This document shows positions 44,281-54,817 of a DNA stretch of 64,000 nt, piece by piece. The stretch covers positions 26,247,254 through 26,311,253 of the forward strand of contig NC_087065.1 of NCBI RefSeq assembly GCF_963678635.1, written 5' to 3'. Position 1 is the stretch's first letter; every line of letters begins with the position of its first letter. The stretch comes from Symsagittifera roscoffensis (Eukaryota > Xenacoelomorpha > Acoela > Convolutidae). Below the pieces are notes generated by a model. It saw only the letters and a list, made by a program, of their open reading frames with translations, searched no databases and was not told where the DNA came from. A program made the translations under genes and the position numbers.

Positions 44281-45671
44281 AGTCGCTGAGGAAGTTGAAG
44301 TCTAGGCTGGACATCCCTCCTGTCGAAGACTTATCGTCCTCTTTCTCGGCCTGATCGGGATCCTGTTGCATAGGTTGCCTCTCATGACTATTGGAGCCAG
44401 ATCCAGTTTTTCCCACTCCTCGTCACTTCTTCCAGGCTTCGGAGTCGCTGCATTGTTCATTCGTCTCCTCGTTCTTTCATCTGTATAGGCAAACTTCGTA
44501 TACTGCAGCACTGCGGCGTTTCTGCCCACGAAGCACGGGTCCATCATCTCGGAGAATTTTGCTACCCTCCTTTCATTAGTTTCAAAGGCTCTCAACCTAG
44601 GTGTTTGTACTAGGGAGTCTGCTCCGAGCAAGATCCTTCTGATCAAAGGGAATTCGGGGATCTCTTCTGGCAGTTTCTTGTAGTCAACCCAGCCTTTCGT
44701 TTCTTCTCTCAGTTTGTGATATGCTGCAGTCAATCGAGGAATTCTTGTGACTTCGCCGTTCGTCTTATTGTAGAGCCTTAGATTCCAGAGCTTCGGGAAT
44801 ACCTCGATTGCCCTCTTTCATCTTCACCCATCCTGTCACGGAAGTGATCATCAAAGTTTATGACGGTCATCTCCGGCTCTGATATCTTCGCGAATAACAA
44901 ATCCTCACTCATCATCTCTCGCAGTGCGGGATGCTCACACCAGTTAAGTGCACTTCCGTCGGCCGCTGATATGAGGTTCAGGTGCAGCAACGACCTCCTG
45001 TACGCCTCCACCTTAACGTCAGGGAACGCAAACGTGACTGCCGGACCGTATATCACTGTCACGAGCTCCGTGGCTCCTCTGATCAATGCTAAGGGATTGG
45101 TCCTCATAGCCAATCTCAGGTGAGTTAGCAGGGGCATGTCCCCAGCATGACGTCGCACGTTTTCCTCCTTCTGAATCGTCTCATCCTCTCCTGTTCCACA
45201 GCGATTCTGCTGCAGGAGGTATTGGATAAGAGTATGTCGCAGATCTCTTATCTTGGTCCAGGAATCCGTGCGTCGCTTCACGTCGAATCTCCTCAAGTTC
45301 TCCCTCATCTGCTCCGGGTAGCGTGTCAGATTCATCAATCCTCCCAAGTTTCCGTGTGTTATCGCAATTATCGTTAGAAGTCCATCTAGTCGCAAATTCT
45401 GCACTCCTTCGGTGAGCAGTCTCACTGGTCCTCTCACGAATCTCTCTGCTCCAAACGTCACGAACAGGGCTAGTAGTTCACCGATCGATACTTCTACGAC
45501 TGCTTGGAGGAATTCTTTTATCAGAAATCGAGAAAGCGATGGGTAAACTTTCGCCAAGAAGGACGCGGTCCATCCGGCTCTTAACCCTTCCAGCATGCTG
45601 TCAGTCCGGTCAAAGCCTTCTTCTCCCTTTACATTCTGTGTCCAGAAAGCTTCCAGGGTAACTTGGCACAC
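44123..45671 (-). pseudogene. Gag-like region, large alpha-helical protein (unrecognised)
   Basis: Frames 45671-44778 (297 codons), 44733-44302 and 44416-44123 read as one protein with frameshifts near 44780 and 44400. The first frame is dominated by Leu, Arg and Ala with few prolines, suggesting a helical fold such as a capsid, but no capsid motif can be proven. The end is acidic and Ser/Thr-rich. Confidence 0.6.
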
Positions 45672-45695
45672 TCTGTTTATGAACTAGGCTGACTT

Positions 45696-47356
45696 CTATT
45701 TCGCATTTTCGGCCAGGTTTACCTCTTTCACCAGGTAGGAATGGATTTTCCTGATCATCACTGTGCTTCGTTTGAAAGCGTCCGTGCCCAATGCGGCTAT
45801 TCGAGGGGTCAAGTGCAGCCATTTGTTAGCCTCTGGTTTTGTTCTCAGGGTCATCGCTTCCAAGTGAGCTCTCGTCTCCTTGGAAATCTTCCTTCTTTCT
45901 CCTTCCTCTTTTTTTTCCATTCCTCGGAACCATAAGTCGTTAGACATCGATACAATTACTCGATGGTCATCATCAATTCCTGGTTTCAGTTTAAGTTGTT
46001 GGCTGAAGTTAGACAGTTCCAACACCAGTACTGCGTCTAAAACTAACATGTGCAGTGAATGGTCCTTAGATCCTCGCATCGCATTCGAGATGTCAGACCA
46101 CACCGCAGGTAATTCCGCCCTAAGTGGTCTTAGGTTCTCCATCTCTATTCCGCGATTTGTGGCAGATATGATCATATCATATTTCCCTACTGAGAGCAAC
46201 GCCACCATCGCATATACAAACTTCAGTCCATCCGCGAGATGTGCATATCCCGGAGACAGTGCAAACACGGCTCTCGGTGTTATCTTGGGGAAGGCACCTT
46301 CTTTCAGCGTGTCCACTAGTTCACCCATCGATTCGAGGATAACCTTTATCGCTGGCCATACTGCGTCTTCTGCCGCTGTAGGCTCTTTGAGTCTGCTCAG
46401 GAAACTCCTACTGTGTAGATGGTTGTTTATGCCGGCAAATACTATCGTGATCGGGTTCATTTCCGTCTGTCGTTAAACCCCGATTGCCATTGACACCGAC
46501 TGCATTAGGTCTAGGTCGACCGCTGCCAACATTGTAACATCAAGTCAAAACAGAGATTTGGAGGTATGTACGAAGTCTGAGTTCGGAACAATCATAATCT
46601 TTGCATTTCTCATTTCTGCTTTTTCATACGCTGCAAAGATGGTCTCGTCTTTCCTAATCGTCTTCAACCCTCCATATCTCTGAACATCGCCTTCTTGAGT
46701 CACCTGCTTCGGTTACGCTCTATCTTTTACGTGACCTGGGGAGGGGGTGCTCGTATTTGCTTGAACATCTTCACATGTTGTCCTATTGGTGCCCTCGTTG
46801 TCAAGAATCTTTCGGGCCTTTCTTCTCGATTTCCTTCACTCTGGTTCAGTTTCACATCTTGCAAAGGTCTTGCATTCACTGGACCCATTGTAATGTTTGA
46901 GGGCAGTCCCTCTAAATCGGCAAATCTCAAGGCGGTCGTGCAGCTGAAGCTTTTGCCAGCTGCTATCAACCAGTCCACGCTTGCGATTGAGTACAGTCCG
47001 TTGACAGATAATCTCGCTCCATTTAACATCCTTATGGCATCTGATGTAAACCTCACCATCTGAAGGTTCAATTTCATCAGGCCCTGTTTGTAGACATGCC
47101 AGGGAGTAGGTATGGGCCTCGACCACATCAAAGAGCTCCTGTCTGGTCGTCGCTCTTCTCGGCTGGTTTTCGTAGTCTCTGACCTAATCTCTGACCTCGT
47201 TTCCGGACTCGAGGTTTTTGTTGGCTCTGTAGTCGGATTGACATGTCCTAATCTTCGCCTTGGATGAATGGTTCTTCTTACTGGCGCTTCTACCAATCGG
47301 TCCTGTACATCCGTCCTTTGCCTTCGCTCGCTAGCGCTTTGCGGCCTGTAGCTCAC
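45696..47356 (-). pseudogene. Second Gag-like domain, possible SGNH-like fold
   Basis: Frames 47356-46727 and 46460-45696 are bridged by out-of-frame coding text in 46727-46460 that includes AKIMIVPNSDF. The intact 254-codon frame opens MNPITIVFAGINNHL, a strand followed by a Gly-x-Asn motif like block III of SGNH hydrolases, and has LSPGYA and AELPAVWSDISNA further on. A catalytic GDS and DxxH pair is not evident, so this may be a diverged, inactive relative of the SGNH domain just upstream. It ends at a stop 24 bases before the next frame. Confidence 0.5.
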
Positions 47357-47399
47357 GGCTGGGACCGTTCCCAGACGTGTTTCTAGGTTAGGGGCTCAA

Positions 47400-48912
47400 A
47401 GAATGAGATTGCCGGGACGGTTGTTGTTTCTTCTTTTTTCAGCGCTCCCGTGTCCAAAAGCTCGACCTCCATTTCATCCAGTCGCTCCTGGAAGACTCGG
47501 TTCATCCAGGCTTGTCCTTAGATAATATCAAAATGGATCCCATCGGTGGTTAGTCTGGCCTGATCCATAGCTCTTAGCTCGTGTTCAATATCCATAGTGT
47601 TCATCCGTCCAGCATTCCGACTCGCCAGTTTTCTCAGTATGTTGTTTTACCTGATGACTCCTTCATTATGCCTCCTTCCTGTCGATGCCAACGTTTTCGT
47701 GCTCATTGGTACGGTGCAGACGGTCAGTACCGCGCACTTGAATTTCTACCAGAGAGTAGTGAATAGGCACACCATCATCGATTCCCATTGTGCCTCTTCC
47801 TCATCTGAGCCTCTAGATACGTTGTTCGGCCCAATTCGGATCATCATGTTAGGGATCCTCCCTGGGTTCATAAGCTCCACCATTCGAAATAGCTGTACTA
47901 TCGTTGCACCTCCAAAGACCATCACCGTGGTGATCCATGATTTTCTCAGGTTTTGGAGAACTCTCACCAAACTGTCACCCAGTATCAAATGAGATGTCCC
48001 AAGTGGTGGTTGTTGCATGTTTATCGTCGGACTCCAAGTTGATCGATTAAAGCAAGCTCGCAGATCAGCATCCGGAACTCCTGTGAAGTTATTTTTCCCC
48101 TGGTTGTTCTTCTGCACGTCAAAAACTCGGGACACTTTCTTCATTGGCATTTCTCTTATTTTCGTCTCAGGGGCTCTAGATGTATTCACTGGTAACGTGA
48201 CACTGTCAACTCCCGTTTTCTTTATCGTTTCTAGGGAGAGTTCCACTCTGCCCGTGTCGTCTATTCGTCCATAGGGCGCAGTCACCAGGGAACCTGGCGC
48301 ATTCCTATTAGCGACTAGTCGTCCAGCTGTTTCTATCAACTTCCGCACTATCTGCTCCACGACTGGGTCACCTAGGGTATCACTTGGGTCCGGGATTGTT
48401 ACTCACCCTTTTGCTACTCCTACTATCGTTCCGTTGAGGTCTTGCATCGTTTCGTTCGTCTGAAATTCTTCTTCTACTCTCGCCCTTTCTGGTGGCACGG
48501 CTGCTCTCAATTGTGAACTAGACGAGGCAGTCTCGCTGTTCATCTCTTGATGCATTCTTCTCAGACCAGGCCTAGGCTTGCTTGGCAGAGGCATCTCACC
48601 TGGTTGGTAGGTCCTGGAACTTCCCAATCCAGGCTCGTTCGCCAAGTCACTTCCTGAGAGAGCCCCGTTTCTCGACCTCATTACCCTCATGTTTGGGCGC
48701 TCTAGTACTCCTCTTTCTCCATATAAGGCCATCAATAAGACTTCCGTGGGGCGGTCCCCACGGTTATCATGCCCTAAGATGTTTAGTAAGACGACCAGCA
48801 ACATGACTACCTCTGGGTCCTCCAGAGCGATGTCTCGATTGATCAGCCGACGATAGATCGCATCTATCATCGGTCCTACATATGACTCCGTTAGGTCCAT
48901 CAATTCATTCAA
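47400..48912 (-). pseudogene. Gag-like protein with SGNH hydrolase domain (copy B)
   Basis: N-terminal part 48912-48403 (helical, then Pro/Arg-rich), then 48360-47746 and its continuation to about 47400. The SGNH blocks are visible: LILGDSLVRVL with the block-I Ser, VMVFGGATI (block II), IRIGPNNVS (block III, Gly-Pro-Asn-Asn in place of GxND) and LTTDGIHFD (block V with the Asp-His pair, about 47535-47560). One in-frame TAA follows GVIR near 47655. SGNH domains of this kind are known from ORF1/Gag proteins of some retroelements. Compared with copy A, about 210 bases of the linker are missing at 48405-48418. Confidence 0.7.
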
Positions 48913-48959
48913 ATCGAAATTAAATTCAGTTTGATTATCAGTTTGTGTCTATTGAAATC

Positions 48960-49690
48960 TGATGCTTGATTAAATCATCATCATCATCTAGAAAAGAGGT
49001 CATGAATGAATCTCACATTTGTCAGCGTCACTCTAATTTTGTACTATAGTTTTTTTAAAACAGTCAGATGAAAAATTTTGATCTTGAATTGTATTAAAAT
49101 CAATTTATTGCTAAAGTTTTGGAATTCGACTTAAGAATGGACAGTCCAAACTTTGGATCTATTCCTAAGATCGTCATTCGATTATTCATGGTCACTGATC
49201 CCTTCGTATCCAGGGTCTTAATAACATAACACATAACACACAACATATCACACACAACACACACAACACACATAGTATGACACATTCTTGCATGCAACCT
49301 AAACTCAGCTTATACTCATATAATATTTCTCGTGTAAGTATACTTGTAAGTTAGTATCCGAAAAGATTACGTGTAGTAGTGCATACAGCTCCCGTGGATG
49401 CAGTCGTCCTCGGTTCGGGTCGTATGCTCGAAGCGAGAGTTCCTTCACCTCCCTCTCCACAAGGAAGTCTCTCAGTCTCGTCAAGGACAAGACTAGGTTT
49501 TCCGGATCCACGTGCCGCTTCTCCGTCGCCCTCGTAACCAAGAAGCATAAAAATTTCCCGGTATCTGCGACGCCGCCGGAGGCAAGGCTGCTACGCCTCC
49601 TATTCCTGGTTTTCGCTTCCAAAGGAATTCTATGTTTTATATTCTCACTTAAAATCTGCTGCTTACGCTGTCCTAAAACTCATGTCCGCT
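48960..49690 (-). repeat. LTR-like block B of the minus-strand element
   Basis: Nearly identical to 52000-52736. On the minus strand it contains an AATAAA signal (49104-49109) and a GT/CA-rich tract (49225-49275), and lies between the Pol tail and the next Gag, as expected for an LTR. Exact TG/CA termini could not be placed, because both copies continue into identical Gag sequence. Confidence 0.6.
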
Positions 49691-49904
49691 GTGATTGCTA
49701 TCGCACAAGTCATACCTGCAAGTAAAAAATCGCTATCTGTCAATATTATGCTACTTGAGTACTCATTTGGCAAGTTAAAATATGAGTCAACTAACTCTCC
49801 CTATGTCCGGTTTCTTAGGGTCCTCGCCTGTTTTTGCTTCTAGATCACCTGTCTCTCTTGCTATTCTTATTTTTTTATTAATAGTTTTTCAGTGTGGGTA
49901 AGTC

Positions 49905-50495
49905 CTACCCCACTCCCCGGAAAAAAAATTCCGTCGTCGTCCCCGTCGTTCGCATATCGGATATTAAATCGAGGTTGGATTCAGGAATGAGTAATTGCCC
50001 TTCCTGGGCAGCCCATGAAGGATCATCCCTTTCGTTTTTTTTTTGTTTTTTCATGCTCTCTCGGTCTATATCTTGAATCGTGACACTGGTCTCCTTGGGG
50101 TCCGACGTCATTTCGTTCAGCCATTCCGAGACACGCAGATTTGTCAAGTCTTGTTCGTAAGATTGATGTTGCTCGTCGTCGAATTCTACTTCGGGTTTAA
50201 ACCGGTCATCGATCCACTCCTCGTCGCGGTCGTCGACTATGTCGATGTCTTGCGACACGGTTATTTCTTCTAGACCCACCACTTCTTCCACTATCTTCTT
50301 CAGATCTATTCTTTCCACTACAAAGTTATCTCCGTAAGGATTGTATTTCTTCGTGATCCTTGTCCTGTCACTCTGACGGGTATGTATCGTAAACGGAAGA
50401 TCTGGTTCCAAATTCTTGGGGACCTCTATCTGTTCGGGGTCTTGCCAGTCCTCTTCGGCGTAGGGTAAGGTTTCTTCATCTGATGACTCCTTCAT
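49905..50495 (-). pseudogene. Acidic C-terminal tail of Pol (copy B)
   Basis: 196 codons, mostly Asp/Glu-rich (DDRDEEWIDDRFKPEVEFDD), ending TTTEFFFRGVG. Its first ~90 residues match the end of the frame at 53632-52985, which identifies it as the end of Pol after the integrase. Here it is fused directly to the Gag/SGNH sequence at about 50500, with a short shared 'tgatgactcc'-type junction, so integrase, RNase H and reverse transcriptase are deleted between. Confidence 0.7.
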
Positions 50496-50499
50496 ATTG

Positions 50500-51985
50500 C
50501 CTCCTTCCAGTCGATGTCAACGTTTTCGTGCTCATTGGTACGGTGCAGACGGTCAGTACCGCGCACGTGAATTTCTGCCAAAGAGTAGTGAATAGGCACA
50601 TCATCATCGATTCCCATTGTGCCTCTTCCTCATCTGAGCGTCTAGATACGTTGTTCGGCCCTTTTCAGATCATTATGTTAGGGATCCTCCCTGGGTTCAT
50701 TAGCTCCACCATTCGAAATAGCTGTACTATCGTTGCACCTCCAAAGACCATCACCCTGGCGATTCATGATTTTCTCAGGTTTTGGAGAACTCTCACCAAA
50801 CTGTCACCCAGTATCAAATGAGGTGTCCCAAGTGGCGGTTGTTGCATGTTTATCGCCGGACTCCATGTCGATCGATTAAAGCAAGCTCGCGGATCAGCAT
50901 CCGGAACTCCTGTGAAGTTATTTTTTCCCTGGTTGTTCTTCTGCACGTCAAACACTCGGGACACTTTCTTCATTGGCATTTCTCTTATTTTCCTCTCAGG
51001 GGCTCTAGATGTATTCATTGGTAACGTGACACTGTCAACTCCCGTTTTCTTTATCGTTTCTAGGGAGAGTTCCACTCTGCCCGTGTCGTCTATTCGTCCA
51101 TAGCGTGCAGTCACCAGGGAACCTGGCGCATTCCTATTAGCGAATAGTCGTCCAGCTGTTTCTATCAACTTCCGCACTATCTGCTCCACGACTGGGTCAC
51201 CTAGGGTATCACTTGGGTCGGGGATTGTTACTCACCCTTTCGTAGTTGGGGGTCGCACCTCCGTTGTCTGACTTAGTTTGTGAGGCGTTAGGAGCTCCAT
51301 CGGGGACTGCCCACAAGGAACATTTCTTGCAGGTATCACTTTTTCCACTGCCGTCGTCAACGCCAGCGTCGTCGTCTTCATATAGTTTCTTCTGCATTTC
51401 CCTGTCTTCCTCTACACTGAGCATCATCAGCTCCCTTCTGGTCTTCTCCAGTTCTACTATCGTTCCGTTGAGGTCTTGCATCGTTTCGTTCGTCTGAACT
51501 TCTTCTTCTACTCTCGCCCTTTTTGGTGGCACGGCTGCTTTCAGTTGTGAACTAGACGAGGCAGTCTCGCTGTTCATGTCTTGATGCATTCTTCTCAGAC
51601 CAGGCCTAGGCTTGCTTGGCAGAGGCATCTCACCTGGTTGGTAGGTCCTGGAACTTCCCAATCCAGGCTCGTTCCCCAAGTCACTTCCTGAGAGAACTCC
51701 CTTTCTCGACCTCATTACCCTCATGTTTGGGCGCTCTAGTACTCCTCTTTCTCCATATGCGGTCATCAATAAGACTTCCGTGGGGCGGTCCCCACGGTTA
51801 TCATGCCCTAAGATGTTTAGTAAGACGACCAGCAACATGACTACCTCTGGGTCCTCCAGAACGAAGTCTCGATCGATCAGCCGACGATAGATCGCATCTA
51901 TCATCGGTCCTACATATGACTCCGCTAGGTCAATCAATTCATTCAAATCGAAATTAAATTCAGTTTGATTATCAGTGTGTGTCAA
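50500..51985 (-). pseudogene. Gag-like protein with SGNH domain (copy A, truncated)
   Basis: Frame 51985-51209 (258 codons, TTG-initiated in the reading shown, no early ATG) gives the full N-terminal part: a helical region, a Pro/Arg-rich linker, a coiled-coil-like stretch (ELEKTRRELMMLSVEE) and a CKKC motif. After a stop, the following text (51189-50500) contains the first SGNH blocks in shifted frames and ends where the Pol tail begins. The deletion removes SGNH block V and everything up to the Pol tail. Confidence 0.65.
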
Positions 51986-51999
51986 TTGAAATCTGATGC

Positions 52000-52736
52000 A
52001 TGATTAAATCATCATCATCATCTAGAAAAGAGGTCATGAATGAATCTCACATTTGTCAGCGTCACTCTAATTTTGTACTAAATTTTTTTTAAAACAGTCA
52101 GATGAAAAATTTTGATCTTGAATTGTATTAAAATCGGTTTATTGCTAAAACTTTGGAATTCAACCTAAAAATGGACAGTCCAAATTTTGGATCTATTCCT
52201 AGGATTGTCATTCGATTATTCATGGTCACTGATCCCTTCGTATCCAGCGTCTTAATAACATAATACATAACACACAACATATCACACACAACACACACAG
52301 CACACTTAGTATGACACATTCTTGCATGCAACCTAAACTCAGCTTATACTCAAATAATATTTCTCGTGTAAGTATACTTGTATGTTAGTATCAGAAAAGA
52401 TTACGTGTAGTAGTGCATACAGCTCCCGTGGATGCAGTCGTCCTCGGTTCGGGTCGTATACTCGAAGCGAGAGTTCCTTCACCTCCCTCTCCACAAGGAA
52501 GTCTCTCAGTCTCGTCAAGGACAAGACTAGGTTTTTTCGGATCCACGTGCCGCTTCTCCGTCGCCCTCGTCACCAAGAAGCATAAATACTTTCCCGGTAT
52601 CTGCGACGCCGCCGGAGGCAAGGCTGCTACGCCTCTCATTCCTGGTCTTAGCTTCGAAAGGAATTTTATGTTTTTATATTCTCTCTTAAAATCTGCTGCT
52701 AACGCTGTCCTAAAACTCATGTCCGCTGTTCTAGGG
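52000..52736 (-). repeat. LTR-like block A of the minus-strand element
   Basis: Copy of 48960-49690 with few differences; AATAAA on the minus strand at 52138-52143. At its upstream end (52736) it is joined to a Gag fragment instead of the Pol tail, a rearranged junction. Confidence 0.6.
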
Positions 52737-52984
52737 AGAGTTCCACTCTGCCCTGTCGTCTATTCGTCCATAGAGTGCAGCCACCAGGAAACCTGACGCA
52801 TTCCTATTAGCGACTAGTCGTCCAGCTGTTTCTATCAACTTCCGCAATGTCTGCTCCACGACTGGGTCACCTAGGGTATCACTTGGGTCCGGTATTGTTA
52901 CTCTCCCTGTCGTAGTTGGGGGTCGCACCTCCGTTGTCGACTTAGTTCGCGAGGCGTCAGGAGCTCCCACCTAGACCCACCTAT
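52737..52984 (-). pseudogene. Inserted Gag fragment between Pol tail and LTR
   Basis: Matches the Gag middle part at 51070-51300 and 48230-48400 ('cctagggtatcacttgggtc', 'cgactagtcgtccagctgtt'). Next to the Pol tail end the phrase 'ctagacccacct' occurs twice within 30 bases (52972-53002), a likely trace of template switching or repair. Confidence 0.7.
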
Positions 52985-53640
52985 TTATTCTAGACCCACC
53001 TTTTCTTCCACTATCTTCTTCAGATCTATTCTGTCCTTTACGAAGTCATCTCCGTAAGGATTGTATTTCTTCGTGAGCCTTGTTCTGTCACTCTGACGAG
53101 TCTGTATTGTAAACGGAAGATCTGGTTCCAAATTCTTGGGGACCTCTATCTCTTCGGTGTCTTGCCAGTCCTCTTCCGCGTAGAGTAAAGTTTCTTCATC
53201 TGCTTCAATCACCTCGTTGGGATCCAGGTCCAGTGTTGGACTTGATCCTTCCTCTAAGACCTCATTCCCATCATTCTTTCCCCTGGTGCTCTTCTCATTG
53301 ACCTCACAGGCAGGGTCCATCATCAGATAATCCCCTTCTTCCATGTCTGCAGGTATACACCAGTCTTCCGTCGACGGGTTGTGTGGCTTAATGTTTTCGT
53401 AGTGAGCGGCTCGACCGGTACTCAGTCTATGAAAACGTCCCTCCTGGTGCACTTCTGTAATCATGAAGGGTCCCCTCCACTTCTTTAGGAGCTTTTTTGT
53501 TCCTCTCGGTGGTATAACGTTTCGAAATACCCATACGTAGTCTCCTACCAAGTAAGTTTTTGCACCAGCTGCTTTTTTATTGAAACTTTTCCTCTGCCTT
53601 GCCTGCGCCTGCTGAGTGTTCCGTATACACAAGTTGTTTT
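52985..53640 (-). pseudogene. Pol C-terminus: GPF/Y module and start of acidic tail
   Basis: 215-codon frame. It begins in the linker after the integrase core (TQQAQARQRKSF), then VGDYVWVF and KKWRGPFMITEV, HYENIKPH, the GPF/Y-type module of Gypsy integrases, which binds DNA. Next comes an acidic tail that breaks off at KKIVEEKVGLE. An out-of-frame stretch of about 100 bases separates it from the core at 53736. Confidence 0.8.
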
Positions 53641-53735
53641 GTTCTTATTGACGTCTAATCACATCCCATACGTAATTTTGTGGTGATTTTTCTTGCCCTC
53701 ATACTCTGGGTAAAAAAAATCAAGGGCAAAGACTT

Positions 53736-54811
53736 CTAGTGTCCAATTAATATCATTTGTGGACTAACTACTGTGGTGGAGTGTTGCGTGCTGTTGTAAG
53801 CTCCCATCAACTGTGGAAGGTATCTGTCCCAATCGGCCATGTACCTGGAACAATATACCCTCAGCATCGACACCAACGTCCGATTTTGCCTCTCCATTAA
53901 GCCAATCGTCTGAGAATGGTATGTCGTGGAGTGAGCTTGAGCCCTTTGTGAGCGTCTCATGAGCTCTTTCGTAAGTTCTCCCACAAAAGCTTTTCCGTTA
54001 TCCGACTGAAACGTCATCGGATAACCATGTCCCGCTATCCACGTATTGATTAGATGATCGCACGTCTCTTCTGCTGAGGCTGTTATGCAGGGCACGGCCT
54101 CTGCATATTTCGTGAAGTGGTCTATTATGACCAAGACCTGATTATAGCCACTGTCTGTCATACATATTTTCTGGTGGTCAATCTGCACCACCTCGTTGAA
54201 TTCAGATGATTCGATCGACTGCAAGGGAAGTCGCAGTTTCCTTGGATCCTTGACCTGTTGGCATGGCAGACATGCTGTTACCCACTTCTCGCATGCCTTC
54301 TTCATTCCAGGCCACTCAAAGCGCTTCAGGATCCTTTGGTATACCTTGTCGATCCCTGATGGCCCATCTGATCATGCGACGTGAATAAAAGTTCTGTCTG
54401 ATAGAGTTGCGGCAACTATATTGCGTTGTACAGAACTTTGTCTTCTTCTCTTCTCTTACAAGCCACGATCCCGTCCTTGTTCAGATATAAACTTCCCTCC
54501 CTTTGCATGTAATACTGTCTCAGAATACGGTAACTGTCTTCCTCCAGGTCACCTTTGTCTGGTATTCCATTTTCGATCCACCTATTCAAGTTACTCGTCA
54601 TTCGGTCATTTCTTTATGCTCTTAGTAGGTCTGAGCGTCTGTATCTCGCCTTCAAGTACGTCTTCATGACCCTCATCTGACTATTCAGCTCGTTGGGCCG
54701 ATGCGTATCCTCTTCTATCTTAACGCACCAAATCTTTGCCAATGGCTGTGTTTCCTGTTCGAATGGCTGAAGATCAGTCCTGACTACCTCTTTTTGTGGC
54801 AACAGACTCAT
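53736..54811 (-). pseudogene. Gypsy-type integrase (minus-strand element)
   Basis: Core frame 54305-53736 (189 codons). Upstream frames at 54601-54416 (REGSLYLNKDGIVACKRREE) and 54811-54614 are the preceding Pol linker. Zinc-binding part: HDQMGH at 54375-54355, then CLPC. Catalytic triad: Asp in QIDHQK, Asp in FQSDNGKAF, Glu in GLMERQNRT, all present. A stop follows ILIGH. A TAG and two frameshifts in the linker mark it as dead. The reverse transcriptase expected upstream is lost at the junction with the plus-strand LTR (54818). Confidence 0.88.
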
Positions 54812-54817
54812 CGAAAG

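Larger units (their letters stand above)
40762..54817 (-). mobile_element. Mosaic of a very large Gypsy-type retroelement (multiple copies)
   Basis: Minus-strand coding DNA, visibly richer in G+C than its surroundings. Reading downstream: integrase and Pol tail (54811-52985), a Gag fragment (52984-52737), an LTR-like block (52736-52000), Gag with SGNH domain (51985-50500), a Pol tail again (50495-49905), a second LTR-like block (49690-48960), a second Gag with SGNH (48912-47400), then more than 5 kb of further Gag-like coding sequence (47356-41766). This order, Pol-LTR-Gag-Pol tail-LTR-Gag, is that of tandem, internally deleted copies sharing LTRs. The upstream end is cut by the LTR of the plus-strand Gypsy element at 54818. 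No reverse transcriptase or RNase H of this element remains in the window. Confidence 0.8.

Noticed and set aside
49100-52331. Cys-rich ORFs at 49100-49297 and 52128-52331 on the minus strand, looking like small secreted peptides
   Set aside because: The Cys/Val/Met-rich part translates the GT-rich tract of the LTR-like block; no signal peptide.
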